From Gordonia sp. (in: high G+C Gram-positive bacteria) (GTDB lineage Bacteria; Actinomycetota; Actinomycetes; Mycobacteriales; Mycobacteriaceae), in the NCBI RefSeq assembly GCF_020438995.1, contig NZ_JAGQTN010000312.1, positions 33,089 through 97,088 on the forward strand: a DNA stretch of 64,000 bases, given 5' to 3'. Every line of letters begins with the position of its first letter. Position 1 is the first letter of the stretch. The position numbers were made by a program, and so were the translations under genes. Under the pieces are notes generated by a model. The model was given only the letters and a program-made list of their open reading frames with translations, made no database searches and was not told the DNA's origin. Below are positions 1 to 11,100 of the stretch, piece by piece.

Positions 1-69
1 GGTTCGAACGCTACAACACCGGCGAGCGTCGTCGTTCCACGCGCGTGATCGGGCTGTGGCTGCAACACT

Positions 70-1365
70 ATGGCGATGACGACGCAGGGTGGGTTCTTCG
101 GGTGGACGAAGGTGGATCAGGGTGCGGTCATCGCGCCCGATCAACGGTTGAGTTGGCCGCGGACGGTCAGTATCGGGTTGCAGCACATCGTCGCGATGTT
201 CGGTGCGACGTTCCTGGTTCCGGTGCTCACCGGGTTCTCGCCGGCGACGACGCTGTTTTTCAGCGGCATCGGCACCCTGCTGTTCCTGATCATCACCCGC
301 AACCGGATGCCCAGTTACCTGGGATCGAGCTTCGCGATCATCGCGCCGGTGCTTGCCGCGACCGCGTCGGACGGTCCGGCGGCGGCGCTCGGCGGACTCG
401 TCGTGGCGGGTGCGTTGCTCGCGATCATCGGTGTGATCGCGCACTTTGCGGGCATCAGCTGGATCGAGGCGCTGATGCCGCCGATCGTGACCGGTGCGAT
501 CGTCGCGCTGATCGGTTTCAACCTGGCGCCGGCGGCCAAGAACAACTACGAGCAGGGGGCGGTGACCGCAACCATCGTGCTGGTGCTGCTGGTGTTGTCG
601 GTGGTGCTGTTCAAGGGTCTGCTCGGGCGGCTGGCGATCTTCCTGAGTGTGGTGCTCGGATACCTGATCGCCTGGTGGCGCGATGAGATCGACACCAGTG
701 CCATCGGTGATGCCAAGTGGATCGGTCTTCCCGACTTCCAGGGGCCGAGCTTTCACCTGTCGGTACTGCCGATGTTCTTGCCGGTGGTGCTGGTGCTGGT
801 CGTGGAGAATATCGGTCACGTCAAGTCGCTTACCGCGATGACCGGCATCAACTACGACCGCAGCGTCGGCCGGGCGCTGTTCGCCGACGGCGTGTCGACG
901 ATGCTGGCCGGCAGCGGCGGTGGTTCGGCCACCACTACTTATGCCGAGAACATCGGAGTCATGGCGGCCACCAAGGTGTACTCGACCGCCGCCTACTGGG
1001 TGGCCGGTATCGGCGCAATCCTGCTCGGCCTCTCGCCCAAGATCGGCGCGACCATCGCCGCGATCCCGCCCGGTGTACTCGGCGGCGTTACCACCGCGCT
1101 GTACGGCCTCGTCGGCATCCTCGGTATTCACATCTGGGTGAGCAACAAGGTCGATTTCTCCAAGCCGATCAACCAGTTCACCGCCGCCATCGCCCTCATC
1201 ATCGGCATAGCCGACTACTCGTGGAAGATCGGCGACCTCCAGTTCGGCGGCATCGCCCTCGGCGCCATCGCCGCGCTCGCGATCTACCACTCGATGAAGT
1301 TCATCGGCGGCCTGCGCGGCACCGTCGAACCCGAGAGTCCGGCGAAGTCGGAGCCGGTGCTGTGA
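70..1365 (+). CDS. uraA: NCS2-family uracil/xanthine permease
   Basis: A polytopic inner-membrane nucleobase:proton symporter of the NCS2 (UraA/PyrP) family, probably importing uracil for pyrimidine salvage. The 431-aa length is typical. After a short polar N-terminus, TM1 carries the family QHIVAMFG segment. A mid-protein helix ends in VENIGH (near residue 245) and a second conserved AENIGV follows near residue 292; in the family these Glu-bearing segments line the substrate site. About 12-14 hydrophobic helices are visible. ATGs at 70 and 76 are both possible and neither has a convincing ribosome site. The 69 bases before it contain no complete gene. Family is secure; uracil rather than xanthine is inferred from resemblance to actinobacterial uracil permeases. 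Confidence 0.9.
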   Translation: MAMTTQGGFFGWTKVDQGAVIAPDQRLSWPRTVSIGLQHIVAMFGATFLVPVLTGFSPATTLFFSGIGTLLFLIITRNRMPSYLGSSFAIIAPVLAATASDGPAAALGGLVVAGALLAIIGVIAHFAGISWIEALMPPIVTGAIVALIGFNLAPAAKNNYEQGAVTATIVLVLLVLSVVLFKGLLGRLAIFLSVVLGYLIAWWRDEIDTSAIGDAKWIGLPDFQGPSFHLSVLPMFLPVVLVLVVENIGHVKSLTAMTGINYDRSVGRALFADGVSTMLAGSGGGSATTTYAENIGVMAATKVYSTAAYWVAGIGAILLGLSPKIGATIAAIPPGVLGGVTTALYGLVGILGIHIWVSNKVDFSKPINQFTAAIALIIGIADYSWKIGDLQFGGIALGAIAALAIYHSMKFIGGLRGTVEPESPAKSEPVL

Positions 1366-1557
1366 GCCCGCAGTGTGTCCGTGTCGCTCAAGGTGACCCT
1401 GATAGTGGAGGATTGCCTACCCTATTTGGCGATGCGTAACATTGTCCGGCGTGAAACTTGACAGGTCAGCGACCACAGCGGGTGGCTGTGCGGGAATCGT
1501 CCGGGCGGGCACGCGTGCCGCAGTTCTCTTCAGGTCGTCGACGTCGGTGCGGCCGTC

Positions 1558-3132
1558 ATGGTGACGACGACGGCACCGGCTGACGACACCGCATCGCCGG
1601 CGACCCGGCGTCTGTTCGGCTGGTGGGTGGCAGCCATCACCGCGATCGCCGCCGTGGCGGTGGGCCGCGGAATCGGCACGTCGTTGTGGGGCGACGAGAC
1701 CATCACCGCAAGCACTGTGTCGCGGAGCTTCACCGACACCGTCGCGGTCCTCGGAAACGCCGACGGCGGGTTCGCCGGATACTCGCTGTTCATGAACCGG
1801 TGGGTCGCGCTGGGCGGCACCTCCGAGTTCTGGCTGCGATTGCCGTCGCTGCTGGCCGTTCTCGGGACGATCGTGCTGGCAGCGGTCCTCGGACGGTGGC
1901 TTGCCGGGCCCGTCGCCGGGATCGTGGCGGCGGTGCTTCTCGCCCTGCACCTCCAGTTGACCAGCAACTACGCGCTCGAAGCCCGCCCGTACGCCCTTAC
2001 GGTTCTTGCGGTGACAGCCGTCGCTGCGCTTCTGTACCGGTCGAGTTCACGTGGCTTCACCACGAGGACCCTTGTCGCGATCGGGGTTCTGGTGGCCGTG
2101 GCGATCAGCCTGCACACTCTCTCGGTGGTCGCTGTCGCCGCCATGGTGCTGTGGCTGATATCGGCGACGAAGGCGACCACCTGGAATCGTTCGCTGGCCG
2201 TCACGGCATCGGTGATGGTGGTGATCGATGCGGCGGTTCTGCTCGTGATGGTATCTCTTGCCGCGCGCTTCACAGATCTGCAGATGTGGCTGACACAACC
2301 GACGATCGGCGAGGTATTCGTGTATTCGCGGATGGTCGCAGGAGTGCCGGCGTTGGGATTTCTACTGGCCAGCGTAGGTGTGTTCGCCGCTGCGGGCGCC
2401 CGCAGGTGGACTGCGTTGCGAGTGGGCAGCACGGACCTGTGGACACTCGTGCTGTGGGCTGTGGGTCCGCTCGTGGTGCTGACTGTCGGCGGCTGGCTGT
2501 ACAAGCCGATGTTGACGCTGAGATACGTTCTGTCCTCGGCGGTGGCGTGGGCGCTGCTCGCGGGTGTGGCCGTTGCGGTGGCGTGGGAACTGATCGCTGG
2601 CCGCAAGGTCGGCCGGATCGTGTTCGCGTGCGGGTTGGCCGCTATCGCGGTCGTGGCCGGCAGTCTGAGTCCGGTCGCAAAGATCGAGGATCCTCGGGGA
2701 GCGGCGGAGTGGATAGCGCACGACTATCAGCCGGGGGATGCGATCATCTACTCGCCGAGCTGGTGTGAACCGGCAGTCCGCTGGTATCTGAGTGAGTCGC
2801 CGGACTCGGCCGTGCTTCCCGACGGAGGCCCGGTCAACCTCGCCGCCGGGGAAAAGTCGGCACGCGATGCCGATTCGTTCTGGACGCCCTCAAGGCCCGA
2901 TCTCGTCGGCCTTGTGAAATCCTCGGGCATCGACGGGGAGTTCGAGCGGCTTGTCGCCGGTCGCGCTCGGATCTGGCTGGTTTCGATCCCCGCCAGAGAG
3001 GACGAAGGCTGGGACCCGATCCCCGAGGTGGGTGTCCCACTCGGCCGCGCGCTGAGCAGTAGCTGGACGGACGCCCGGAGTAAGGACTTCGGCGCCATGA
3101 AGGTCACCCTCTACACCCGGCCGTCGCGCTGA
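1558..3132 (+). CDS. GT-C-fold membrane glycosyltransferase (GT39/ArnT-like)
   Basis: A 524-aa integral membrane protein with the architecture of polyprenyl-phosphate-sugar-dependent GT-C glycosyltransferases. A short cytoplasmic N-terminus is followed by TM1 and then a GDE motif (Asp46-Glu47) in the first external loop, where these enzymes place their catalytic acidic pair. Roughly ten further hydrophobic helices run to about residue 365, then a soluble extracytoplasmic C-terminal domain of about 150 residues. In Mycobacteriales such proteins glycosylate cell-envelope polymers or secreted proteins. Donor and acceptor cannot be told from sequence. No obvious ribosome site precedes ATG 1558. 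It stands alone between the permease and the toxin-antitoxin pair. Confidence 0.72.
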   Translation: MVTTTAPADDTASPATRRLFGWWVAAITAIAAVAVGRGIGTSLWGDETITASTVSRSFTDTVAVLGNADGGFAGYSLFMNRWVALGGTSEFWLRLPSLLAVLGTIVLAAVLGRWLAGPVAGIVAAVLLALHLQLTSNYALEARPYALTVLAVTAVAALLYRSSSRGFTTRTLVAIGVLVAVAISLHTLSVVAVAAMVLWLISATKATTWNRSLAVTASVMVVIDAAVLLVMVSLAARFTDLQMWLTQPTIGEVFVYSRMVAGVPALGFLLASVGVFAAAGARRWTALRVGSTDLWTLVLWAVGPLVVLTVGGWLYKPMLTLRYVLSSAVAWALLAGVAVAVAWELIAGRKVGRIVFACGLAAIAVVAGSLSPVAKIEDPRGAAEWIAHDYQPGDAIIYSPSWCEPAVRWYLSESPDSAVLPDGGPVNLAAGEKSARDADSFWTPSRPDLVGLVKSSGIDGEFERLVAGRARIWLVSIPAREDEGWDPIPEVGVPLGRALSSSWTDARSKDFGAMKVTLYTRPSR

Positions 3133-3184
3133 CCGTCACCGGACGGGTCGAGTGGGCACCTGCGCGAACCGGAGCTGATCACGA

Positions 3185-3219
3185 TTGACGCAGGTTATGC
3201 AATTAGATAATTTGGACTG
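3185..3219 (+). promoter_or_regulatory. Promoter of the toxin-antitoxin pair, probably leaderless
   Basis: TTGACG (3185-3190) is a good -35. The -10 can be read as GATAAT (3206-3211, 15-nt spacer) or TAATTT (3208-3213, 17-nt spacer). Transcription would begin at or next to the GTG at 3220, and no ribosome site lies in between. The block is AT-rich against a GC-rich background. Autoregulation by the antitoxin is likely from what is known of such modules, but I see no clear palindrome. Confidence 0.5.
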
Positions 3220-3558
3220 GTGGATGGGGTCAAGCCGGTTGAGTGGCGCGGAGACAGTAGCGATGTCATCCGTTCTCTGAGTGAGGACCTGCGCGATGAT
3301 CTCGGGTACATGCTGCACCAGGTGCAAACGGACCGGACACCGTCGGACTTCCGGCCGATGCCCACCGTCGGTGCCGGCGTGTATGAGTTGCGTGCGAGCG
3401 ATAGTGACGGCATCGCGCGCTTGATGTACATCGCCAAGTTCGCCGAGGCTGTGTACGTGCTGCACGTTTTCCAGAAGAAGACGCAGAAGACACCGCAGAA
3501 GGACATCGACAAGGCGGCCAAACGCCTACGAGATTTGATGAGGGAACGCAATGGCTAA
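3220..3558 (+). CDS. Type II toxin, RelE/HigB-like (phage Gp49-like)
   Basis: A 112-aa basic protein resembling the Gp49-like/HigB branch of the RelE/ParE toxins, which are ribosome-dependent mRNA endonucleases. Supporting features are the N-terminal helix pair, a central beta strand series (VYELRA, ARLMYIAKF, VYVLHVFQKK) and the C-terminal lysine-rich helix QKKTQKTPQKDI typical of this branch. The GTG start has no ribosome site and lies directly downstream of a promoter. The gene overlaps the antitoxin gene by 8 bp. The toxin-first order is that of HigBA rather than RelBE. The target is inferred from the family. It sits in accessory DNA next to a tRNA gene, which fits acquisition by transfer. 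Confidence 0.75.
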   Translation: MDGVKPVEWRGDSSDVIRSLSEDLRDDLGYMLHQVQTDRTPSDFRPMPTVGAGVYELRASDSDGIARLMYIAKFAEAVYVLHVFQKKTQKTPQKDIDKAAKRLRDLMRERNG

Positions 3559-3820
3559 GAGTGTGTGGCACGACCTGTACCCGGATGATCCGGGCAAGGT
3601 CGCGCAGATGGAAACCCGCGCCAATCTGATGATGGCGATCGGTGACCGCATCCGCGAACAGGGATGGAACGGCCGCGAAACCGCCCAGCGGCTCGGGATC
3701 ACCGCCCCGCAGGCATCGGACCTGATGAACGGGAAGGTGTCGAAGTTCAGCGTCGACGCGTTGGTGAGATTCCTTGAGCCGCTGGGCCTGGCGATCCATG
3801 TGGACCGCATACCAGCTTGA
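3551..3820 (+). CDS. Antitoxin with XRE-family helix-turn-helix
   Basis: An 89-aa protein with a Cro/C1-type HTH in its C-terminal half. The segment RETAQRLGITAPQASDLMNG (about residues 42-61) is a textbook turn-and-recognition pair, followed by a helix shared with HigA-like antitoxins (KFSVDALVRFLEPLGL). It should bind and neutralise the upstream toxin and repress the shared promoter. Its ATG lies inside the end of the toxin gene (8-bp overlap), so the two are probably translationally coupled. The pairing rests on gene order and family. The N-terminal roughly 25 residues would be the toxin-contacting part by analogy only. Confidence 0.78.
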   Translation: MAKSVWHDLYPDDPGKVAQMETRANLMMAIGDRIREQGWNGRETAQRLGITAPQASDLMNGKVSKFSVDALVRFLEPLGLAIHVDRIPA

Positions 3821-3944
3821 GGGCTGTGCGGCGATTGCCGACCAGTCGGAGGCGGGAAAGACCGTGATCCATCACTTTTGAGGACTATTCGAGTACGTGA
3901 TGGTCCAGGCCGTCCCGAACGGCGGCGTAACACCTGGCAAATAG

Positions 3945-4018
3945 TGCCCCCAGCAGGACTCGAACCTGCGACCTAGGGATTAGAAGGCCCTTGCTCTATC
4001 CACCTGAGCTATGGAGGC
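3945..4018 (-). tRNA. tRNA-Arg (anticodon UCU)
   Basis: Read on the minus strand the 74-nt cloverleaf is complete. The acceptor stem GCCTCCA pairs with TGGGGGC (one G-U), the D arm is GCTC...GAGC, the anticodon loop is CTTCTAA and the T arm is GCAGG-TTCGAGT-CCTGC. The anticodon at positions 34-36 is TCT, which reads AGA/AGG. One pair at the base of the anticodon loop (31-39) is a C-U mismatch. The CCA end is not encoded. The toxin-antitoxin pair ends 124 bp away, which fits a tRNA-associated insertion site. Confidence 0.92.
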
Positions 4019-4075
4019 GCGTGCCTCACGTCACGTGCGACGTAGGGCGACAACCGGACAGAGTATAGCCGGACC

Positions 4076-4087
4076 TACAGTGGTCGC
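4076..4087 (+). promoter_or_regulatory. Leaderless-type -10 box of the copD/ctaG fusion
   Basis: TACAGT at 4076-4081 is followed by 6 nt and then the ATG at 4088, with no Shine-Dalgarno sequence. This spacing puts the transcription start on the start codon. The ndk gene has nearly the same string before its GTG. Confidence 0.5.
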
Positions 4088-6136
4088 ATGAACCGCGCGT
4101 CGTCGACAGCCCCGACCACGCCCGGCCGGGACGAGATGCGCGACGAGCGCGGTGTCGTGGCCGGGCTGTGCTGGATGGTCGGGTGGGTGGCCGCGATCGT
4201 CGCGGTGGTGGTCACGTCCGCGAGTGCGGCGTCGGCGATCAAGCTGGCCGGCGTTCCCGATCCGGGCTGGATCACCACGTACGGCTTGCCGGTGGTGGGC
4301 GGCGTGGGTCAGCTCAGCGCCGCGATCGCGCTGGGGTCGGCGGTGCTCGCGGCGTTCTTCGTACCCGCGCAGGCCGACGGGATCTTCGACATCGGTGGCT
4401 ACCGGGCGATGCGGATCAGCGCTGTGGCCTCGCTCGTCTGGGGTGTGTGTGCGCTGCTCGGTGTGCCGTTGGCCATCTCAGATGTGAGTGGTGAGACTTT
4501 CGCCGAGTCGATCAAACCGGCCAACCTGACCCACGCCTACGGCCAGGTCGCGGGTGCGCAGACGTGGCTGTGGACGGCGATCTTCGCGCTGCTGGCAGCG
4601 GTATTGGCCCGCGTCGTGTGGCGGTGGGGCTGGTCCGTCGGCGTCATCGTGCTCGTGACGCTGAGCCTGATGCCGCCGGCGCTGGCCGGGCATTCCTCGT
4701 CCGGCGGTGGCCACGACCTGGCCACCAACAGCCTGATCCTGCACATCGTGGCCGCTGCGGTGTGGGCCGGTGGCCTGTTCGCCGTCCTCGCCTATGCGCT
4801 GGCGCGGGGCCGGTGGCGGATGCTCGCGGTCCGCAGATTCTCGCGGGTCGCGTTCTGGTGCGTACTGGTCGTCGGGGCCTCCGGCGTGATCAACGCGGTG
4901 ACGCGGGTGCCGATCGGCGACCTGCTCGACACCACCTACGGGCGGCTGATCCTATGGAAGGTCGCGGCGTTCGCCGTCCTCGGAGCGCTCGGTGCCTGGC
5001 ATCGGCGCAGGACGATCGCCGAACTCGAGACAAGCGCCGACGACGAGCCCGACGCGCCGTGGTGGAAGTCGTTGTTCGTCCGGTTCGGCGTGGTCGAACT
5101 CGTGGTGTTCGCAGCCACCTTCGGCCTGGCCGCCGGGTTGTCACGAACACCGCCGCCGGTCGACACCGCCTCCATCAGCCCGGTGGAACTCAAGATCGGC
5201 TACCCGATCACCGAACCGCCGAGCTTTGCGCGACTCATGCTCGACTGGCGTTTCGACCTGATCTTCGGCACCCTCGCGATCATCCTGGCCGTGGTGTACC
5301 TGCGCGGAGTGGTGCGGTTGCGCCGCCGCGGCGACGAGTGGCCGATCGGCCGGACCATCGCCTGGGTGCTGGGCTGTGTCCTGCTCCTGCTGGCTACCTC
5401 GTCGGGGCTGGGCCGCTACTCGCCGGCGATGTTCAGCATCCACATGATCTCGCACATGATGATGTCGATGATGGTGCCGGTACTGCTGGTCTTGGGCGGG
5501 CCGGTCACCCTGGCGTTGCGGGCATTGGCACCCGCAGGCAAGGACAATCCGGCTGGACCACGGGAATGGATTCTCACCGGTATTCACAGTCCGTGGGGTC
5601 GGATCGCCACACATCCGGCCGTCGCCGCGGTGGTCTTTGTCGGCAGCTTCTACGTCCTCTATCTGGGTGGCCTGTTCGAGACCGTCATCGACTACCATGC
5701 GGCGCATCTGCTGATGAACCTGCATTTCCTGGTCAGCGGGTACGTCTTCTACTGGCTGGCCATCGGCATCGACCCCGCCCCGCGGCAGGTGAGTCCGGTG
5801 GCCAAACTGGGCATCGTATGGGGATCGCTGCCGTTCCACGCGTTCTTCGGGGTGGCGCTGATGATGACCAGTTCGGTGATCGCCGAACAGTACTACCGCA
5901 GCCTGCTGCTGCCGTGGCGCTACGACCTCTACGACGACCAGCGCGTCGGTGGCGGCATCGCGTGGGCGGCGGGCGAGATCCCGCTCGTGGTGATCATGCT
6001 GGCGTTGCTGGTGCAGTGGCAGCGTAGCGACGAACGCGCCGCGCGCCGCTACGACCGGCAGGCAGACCGTGATCACGACGCCGACCTCGAGGACTACAAC
6101 GAGATGCTCAAGTCGCTGGGCGGTCGCCGAAGGTAG
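4088..6136 (+). CDS. ctaG: CopD/CtaG fusion: cytochrome c oxidase assembly protein
   Basis: A 682-aa membrane protein fusing two copper-related modules. The N-terminal half (about residues 20-350) is CopD-like, with helices carrying LATNSLILHIVAAAVWAGGL and VTRVPIGDLLDTTYGRLI. The C-terminal half (about 390-640) is a caa3-type CtaG domain with the His/Met-rich segment MFSIHMISHMMMSMMVP and a further His pair in YHAAHLLMNLHFLVSG. Such fusions are standard in Mycobacteriales, where they are thought to deliver copper to the aa3 oxidase. Copper ligands are inferred from the His/Met clusters. The -10 box 6 nt before the ATG implies a leaderless message. Transcribed alone, upstream of ettA. Confidence 0.88.
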   Translation: MNRASSTAPTTPGRDEMRDERGVVAGLCWMVGWVAAIVAVVVTSASAASAIKLAGVPDPGWITTYGLPVVGGVGQLSAAIALGSAVLAAFFVPAQADGIFDIGGYRAMRISAVASLVWGVCALLGVPLAISDVSGETFAESIKPANLTHAYGQVAGAQTWLWTAIFALLAAVLARVVWRWGWSVGVIVLVTLSLMPPALAGHSSSGGGHDLATNSLILHIVAAAVWAGGLFAVLAYALARGRWRMLAVRRFSRVAFWCVLVVGASGVINAVTRVPIGDLLDTTYGRLILWKVAAFAVLGALGAWHRRRTIAELETSADDEPDAPWWKSLFVRFGVVELVVFAATFGLAAGLSRTPPPVDTASISPVELKIGYPITEPPSFARLMLDWRFDLIFGTLAIILAVVYLRGVVRLRRRGDEWPIGRTIAWVLGCVLLLLATSSGLGRYSPAMFSIHMISHMMMSMMVPVLLVLGGPVTLALRALAPAGKDNPAGPREWILTGIHSPWGRIATHPAVAAVVFVGSFYVLYLGGLFETVIDYHAAHLLMNLHFLVSGYVFYWLAIGIDPAPRQVSPVAKLGIVWGSLPFHAFFGVALMMTSSVIAEQYYRSLLLPWRYDLYDDQRVGGGIAWAAGEIPLVVIMLALLVQWQRSDERAARRYDRQADRDHDADLEDYNEMLKSLGGRRR

Positions 6137-6280
6137 CGGTCGGTTCGGGGTGTTGGTGGTGCCGCCACCCCGGGTCGCGGTGTTGGCGACTAGACTGGTC
6201 GGAGTTTTGCGGCGCGGCGTGCCCGTACTGGTGTGACACGCCGGAGTCGTCGCCAAAAGTGTTGCTAGAGAGGCTGATAC

Positions 6281-7957
<1,677 letters not shown>

Positions 7958-7962
7958 CGTCG

Positions 7963-8010
7963 CTTTTCGGGGCCGTGTCCGCTGCGAGCGGGCACGGCCC
8001 CGAAAAGTTT
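7963..8010 (+). terminator. Rho-independent terminator after ettA
   Basis: Arms 7963-7980 and 7990-8007 form an 18-bp stem (one G-U) around a 9-nt loop and are followed by TTT. The hairpin starts six bases after the ettA stop codon. Confidence 0.85.
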
Positions 8011-8124
8011 CATCGGTGTTAACGGACCCGACACCCGACGCCTGCCCTGGGCGTTAGCATCGGGAATCGGGGAGCGGATCAGGAGATTCCGGGTCCCGAC
8101 GCCCCGCCGGTGAGGGTGGTATCC

Positions 8125-11100
8125 GTGCCGCAGATGACGGTGGATGTGGACCAGGTTGTGCCGAGATATCTCGGTGTGCGAACAGGTGAGCCGGGAGGAA
8201 CGGGGCCTGCGGGCGACCCGGCCGCCCACGACCGTGTGCGCAGGCATATCGAGGTCGCCGGACGCAGAGAACCGGGTACGACGACGGTGGAGGTGACCTC
8301 CACCGCGTCAGGCAACCTGGAGATCGTCATCGTGGCCGACGATATGCCGCTGCTGGTGGAGGCGGTCCTGGCGACCGTGGAGTCGTGGGCGCTGACGGTC
8401 GACGGCATCGATCACCCGGTGATGCCGGTCGTCCGCGACGACGCCGGCGTACTGACCGAGGTCGGTGAGGGGCCATCGGCCATCAGCGAGTCGTGGATCT
8501 ACGTGCGGGCACTGGCCGCCAAGACGGGTATCGACGCATCCGGATTCCGCGACGGACTGATCCCGGTGATTGCCCGGGTCGCCGACGTCCACCGGGATTT
8601 CGAACAGACGCGGACCACGCTGACCGACTGCGCCGACGGATTCGCGAACGCACCGATCGACGCGGCCGAACGCGACGAATACGTGCGTCTGCTGAAATGG
8701 TTTGCGGGCCCGCAGCTTACGTTGCTGGGCCATGAATTCGCCCCGGCCGGCGCCGAGGGCGTCGGCGACCGGCTCGGCGTCTGGCGTGCAGACGGAATCG
8801 CTGCACCCGGTCACGCCGCTGCATCGCGGACACCGGTGATCTCCCGGGTGTACCTGCGTACCGGTATTCAGCGTTCGGCATACCCTGTGCTACTTCAGGT
8901 TCCGGTGTTCACGCCCGACGGTGCCCCCGCCGGCGAACACCGGTTCCTCGGCAACTTCACCACCTGGGGCCGACATCAGTCGATCCTCGACATCCCGGTG
9001 ATCGGCCCCAAGGTCGACGACGTCCTGAGCGTCGCCGGCGTGGACGCCGATTCGTATGCGGGGCAATCGATCATCGAACTGTTGCAGAATTACCCACTGG
9101 TGGAATTGTTCTGGCTCAGCGCCGCCGACCTGGCGCGCCGCAGCGAGGAGATGCTCGACGCGGTGGATTCGCGTTCGCTGCGGTGGTTCGTCCGGGCCAC
9201 GCCGGGCGCGCGTACCGCCTCGGTGCTGGTGTACCTACCGCGGGACAGGTATACGACGGCGTCACGGCTGAGTCTGCAGGACGAGATCGCCACCCGGTTG
9301 CAGGCCACCGACCTCGAATACACCGCGCGCGTCAGCGAACTGCCGCTGGCGCTGCTGCAATTGCTGGTCCGGGTCGATGACGAGGCGATCGCCGGACTCG
9401 GTTCTCTCGAACCCGGTTCGACCGCCCATGCCGAGATCCAGCAAGCCCTGCGCGACCGTATCCGCAGTTGGGACGACCGGGTGCGGGAGGCGGCGCCGGC
9501 GGCGGTGGCCGAATTGCTGCGGGTGCCGTCGGCGACCTTGGGGGCGGACGACGGCGCGGACACGTTGCTCGCGTTGGTTTCGGCGCTGTCTGAGGACTAC
9601 AAGGAAAGCCGCACTCCGGAGGATGCGGTTGTCGACCTCGCGCATGTCGTGGGCCTGGAACCCGGCGGGATGACGGTGACCATGCGCCGGTGCGCCGCCG
9701 ACTCGGCACGATGGACTTTCACGCTGTACCTGTGCGGGAAGTCGGTGAGTCTGACGGATGTCCTTCCGGTGCTGCAAAGCCTCGGCGTCGCCGTACTCGA
9801 CGAACACCCGTACGGACTCGACCGGCACGACGGCGTGCGGTGCTGGGCCTACGAGTTCGGGGTGAGCCTCGCGCCGGGGATCACCATCGATCCCGACAGC
9901 GACGAGGCCGGCCTGACCCTACGGTTCACCGACGCGTTCCGGGCTCTGTGGCAGGGCGAGGCCGAGGTGGACGCCTTCAACGCGCTCATCGTGCGGTGCG
10001 GACTGGACTGGCGGGCTGTGGCCATCTTGCGTGCCTGCTACCGGTACCTGAGGCAGATCGGATTCGGTTACAGCACAGCGCATTCGGCAACCGTCCTGGG
10101 AGATGAGCGGGCCGTCACCCTGGGGCTGGTGTCGGTCTTCGAGGCATCGTTCGATCCGGCTATGGCCGACGACGGGCGCCGCGGCGACGCGGTGGCCGGG
10201 CTGCGCCGTGACATCGGTGCGGTCATCGGACTCGACGCCGACCGGATCGTCTCCGCCTTCGCCGCGACCATGCTGGCGGTGGTCCGCACCAATGTGTACG
10301 TCACCGACCGGTTGGTGCCGGGCGCGGTGATGTCGTTCAAACTCGACACGCAGAACATTCCGCAGGCCCCCGAACCTCGGCCCGTGCACGAGATCTTCGT
10401 GTACTCGCCACGCGTGGAGGGCGTGCACCTGCGCTTCGGTGCGGTGGCCCGCGGCGGGCTGCGCTGGTCCGATCGCCGGGAGGACTTCCGTACCGAGATC
10501 CTCGGGCTGGTCAAGGCACAATCGGTGAAGAATGCGGTGATCGTGCCGCTGGGAGCCAAAGGCGGCTTCGTGCTCAAACGGCCGCCGGTGCCCACCGGAG
10601 ACGCCGCCGCAGACCGGGACGCCCTGCGCGAGGAGGGCGTGAAATGCTACCGGCAGTTCATCTCGGGACTGCTCGATGTCACCGACAACATCGACACGGC
10701 GACCGGCGCGGTGGTGCCCGCGCGATCGGTCGTGCGCCGCGACGGTGACGACACCTATCTGGTAGTGGCCGCAGACAAGGGCACCGCCGCGTTCTCCGAC
10801 ATCGCCAATGGTGTTGCCGCGCAATACGGTTTCTGGCTCGGCGACGCATTCGCCTCGGGCGGTTCGGCCGGCTACGACCACAAGGCGATGGGCATCACGG
10901 CCCGCGGCGCGTGGGAATCGGTCAAACGGCATTTCCGCGAGATCGGAATCGACACCCAGACACAGGATTTCACTGTCGTCGGGGTCGGTGACATGAGCGG
11001 TGACGTGTTCGGTAACGGGATGCTGCTGTCCGGGCACATCCGGCTGGTGGCCGCCTTCGATCATCGGCACATCTTCGTCGACCCAAATCCCGATGCGGCA

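Noticed and set aside
1-69. Possible end of an upstream gene (open frame to TGA at 46-48, another to TGA at 77-79)
   Set aside because: Too short to show coding character; more than one frame could be read.
1366-1557. Gap between uraA and the glycosyltransferase
   Set aside because: No hairpin, RNA gene or small frame with a ribosome site could be supported.
3870-3914. CCATCAC/GTGATGG inverted repeat between the antitoxin gene and tRNA-Arg
   Set aside because: Short arms and a wide loop, expected by chance at this scale.
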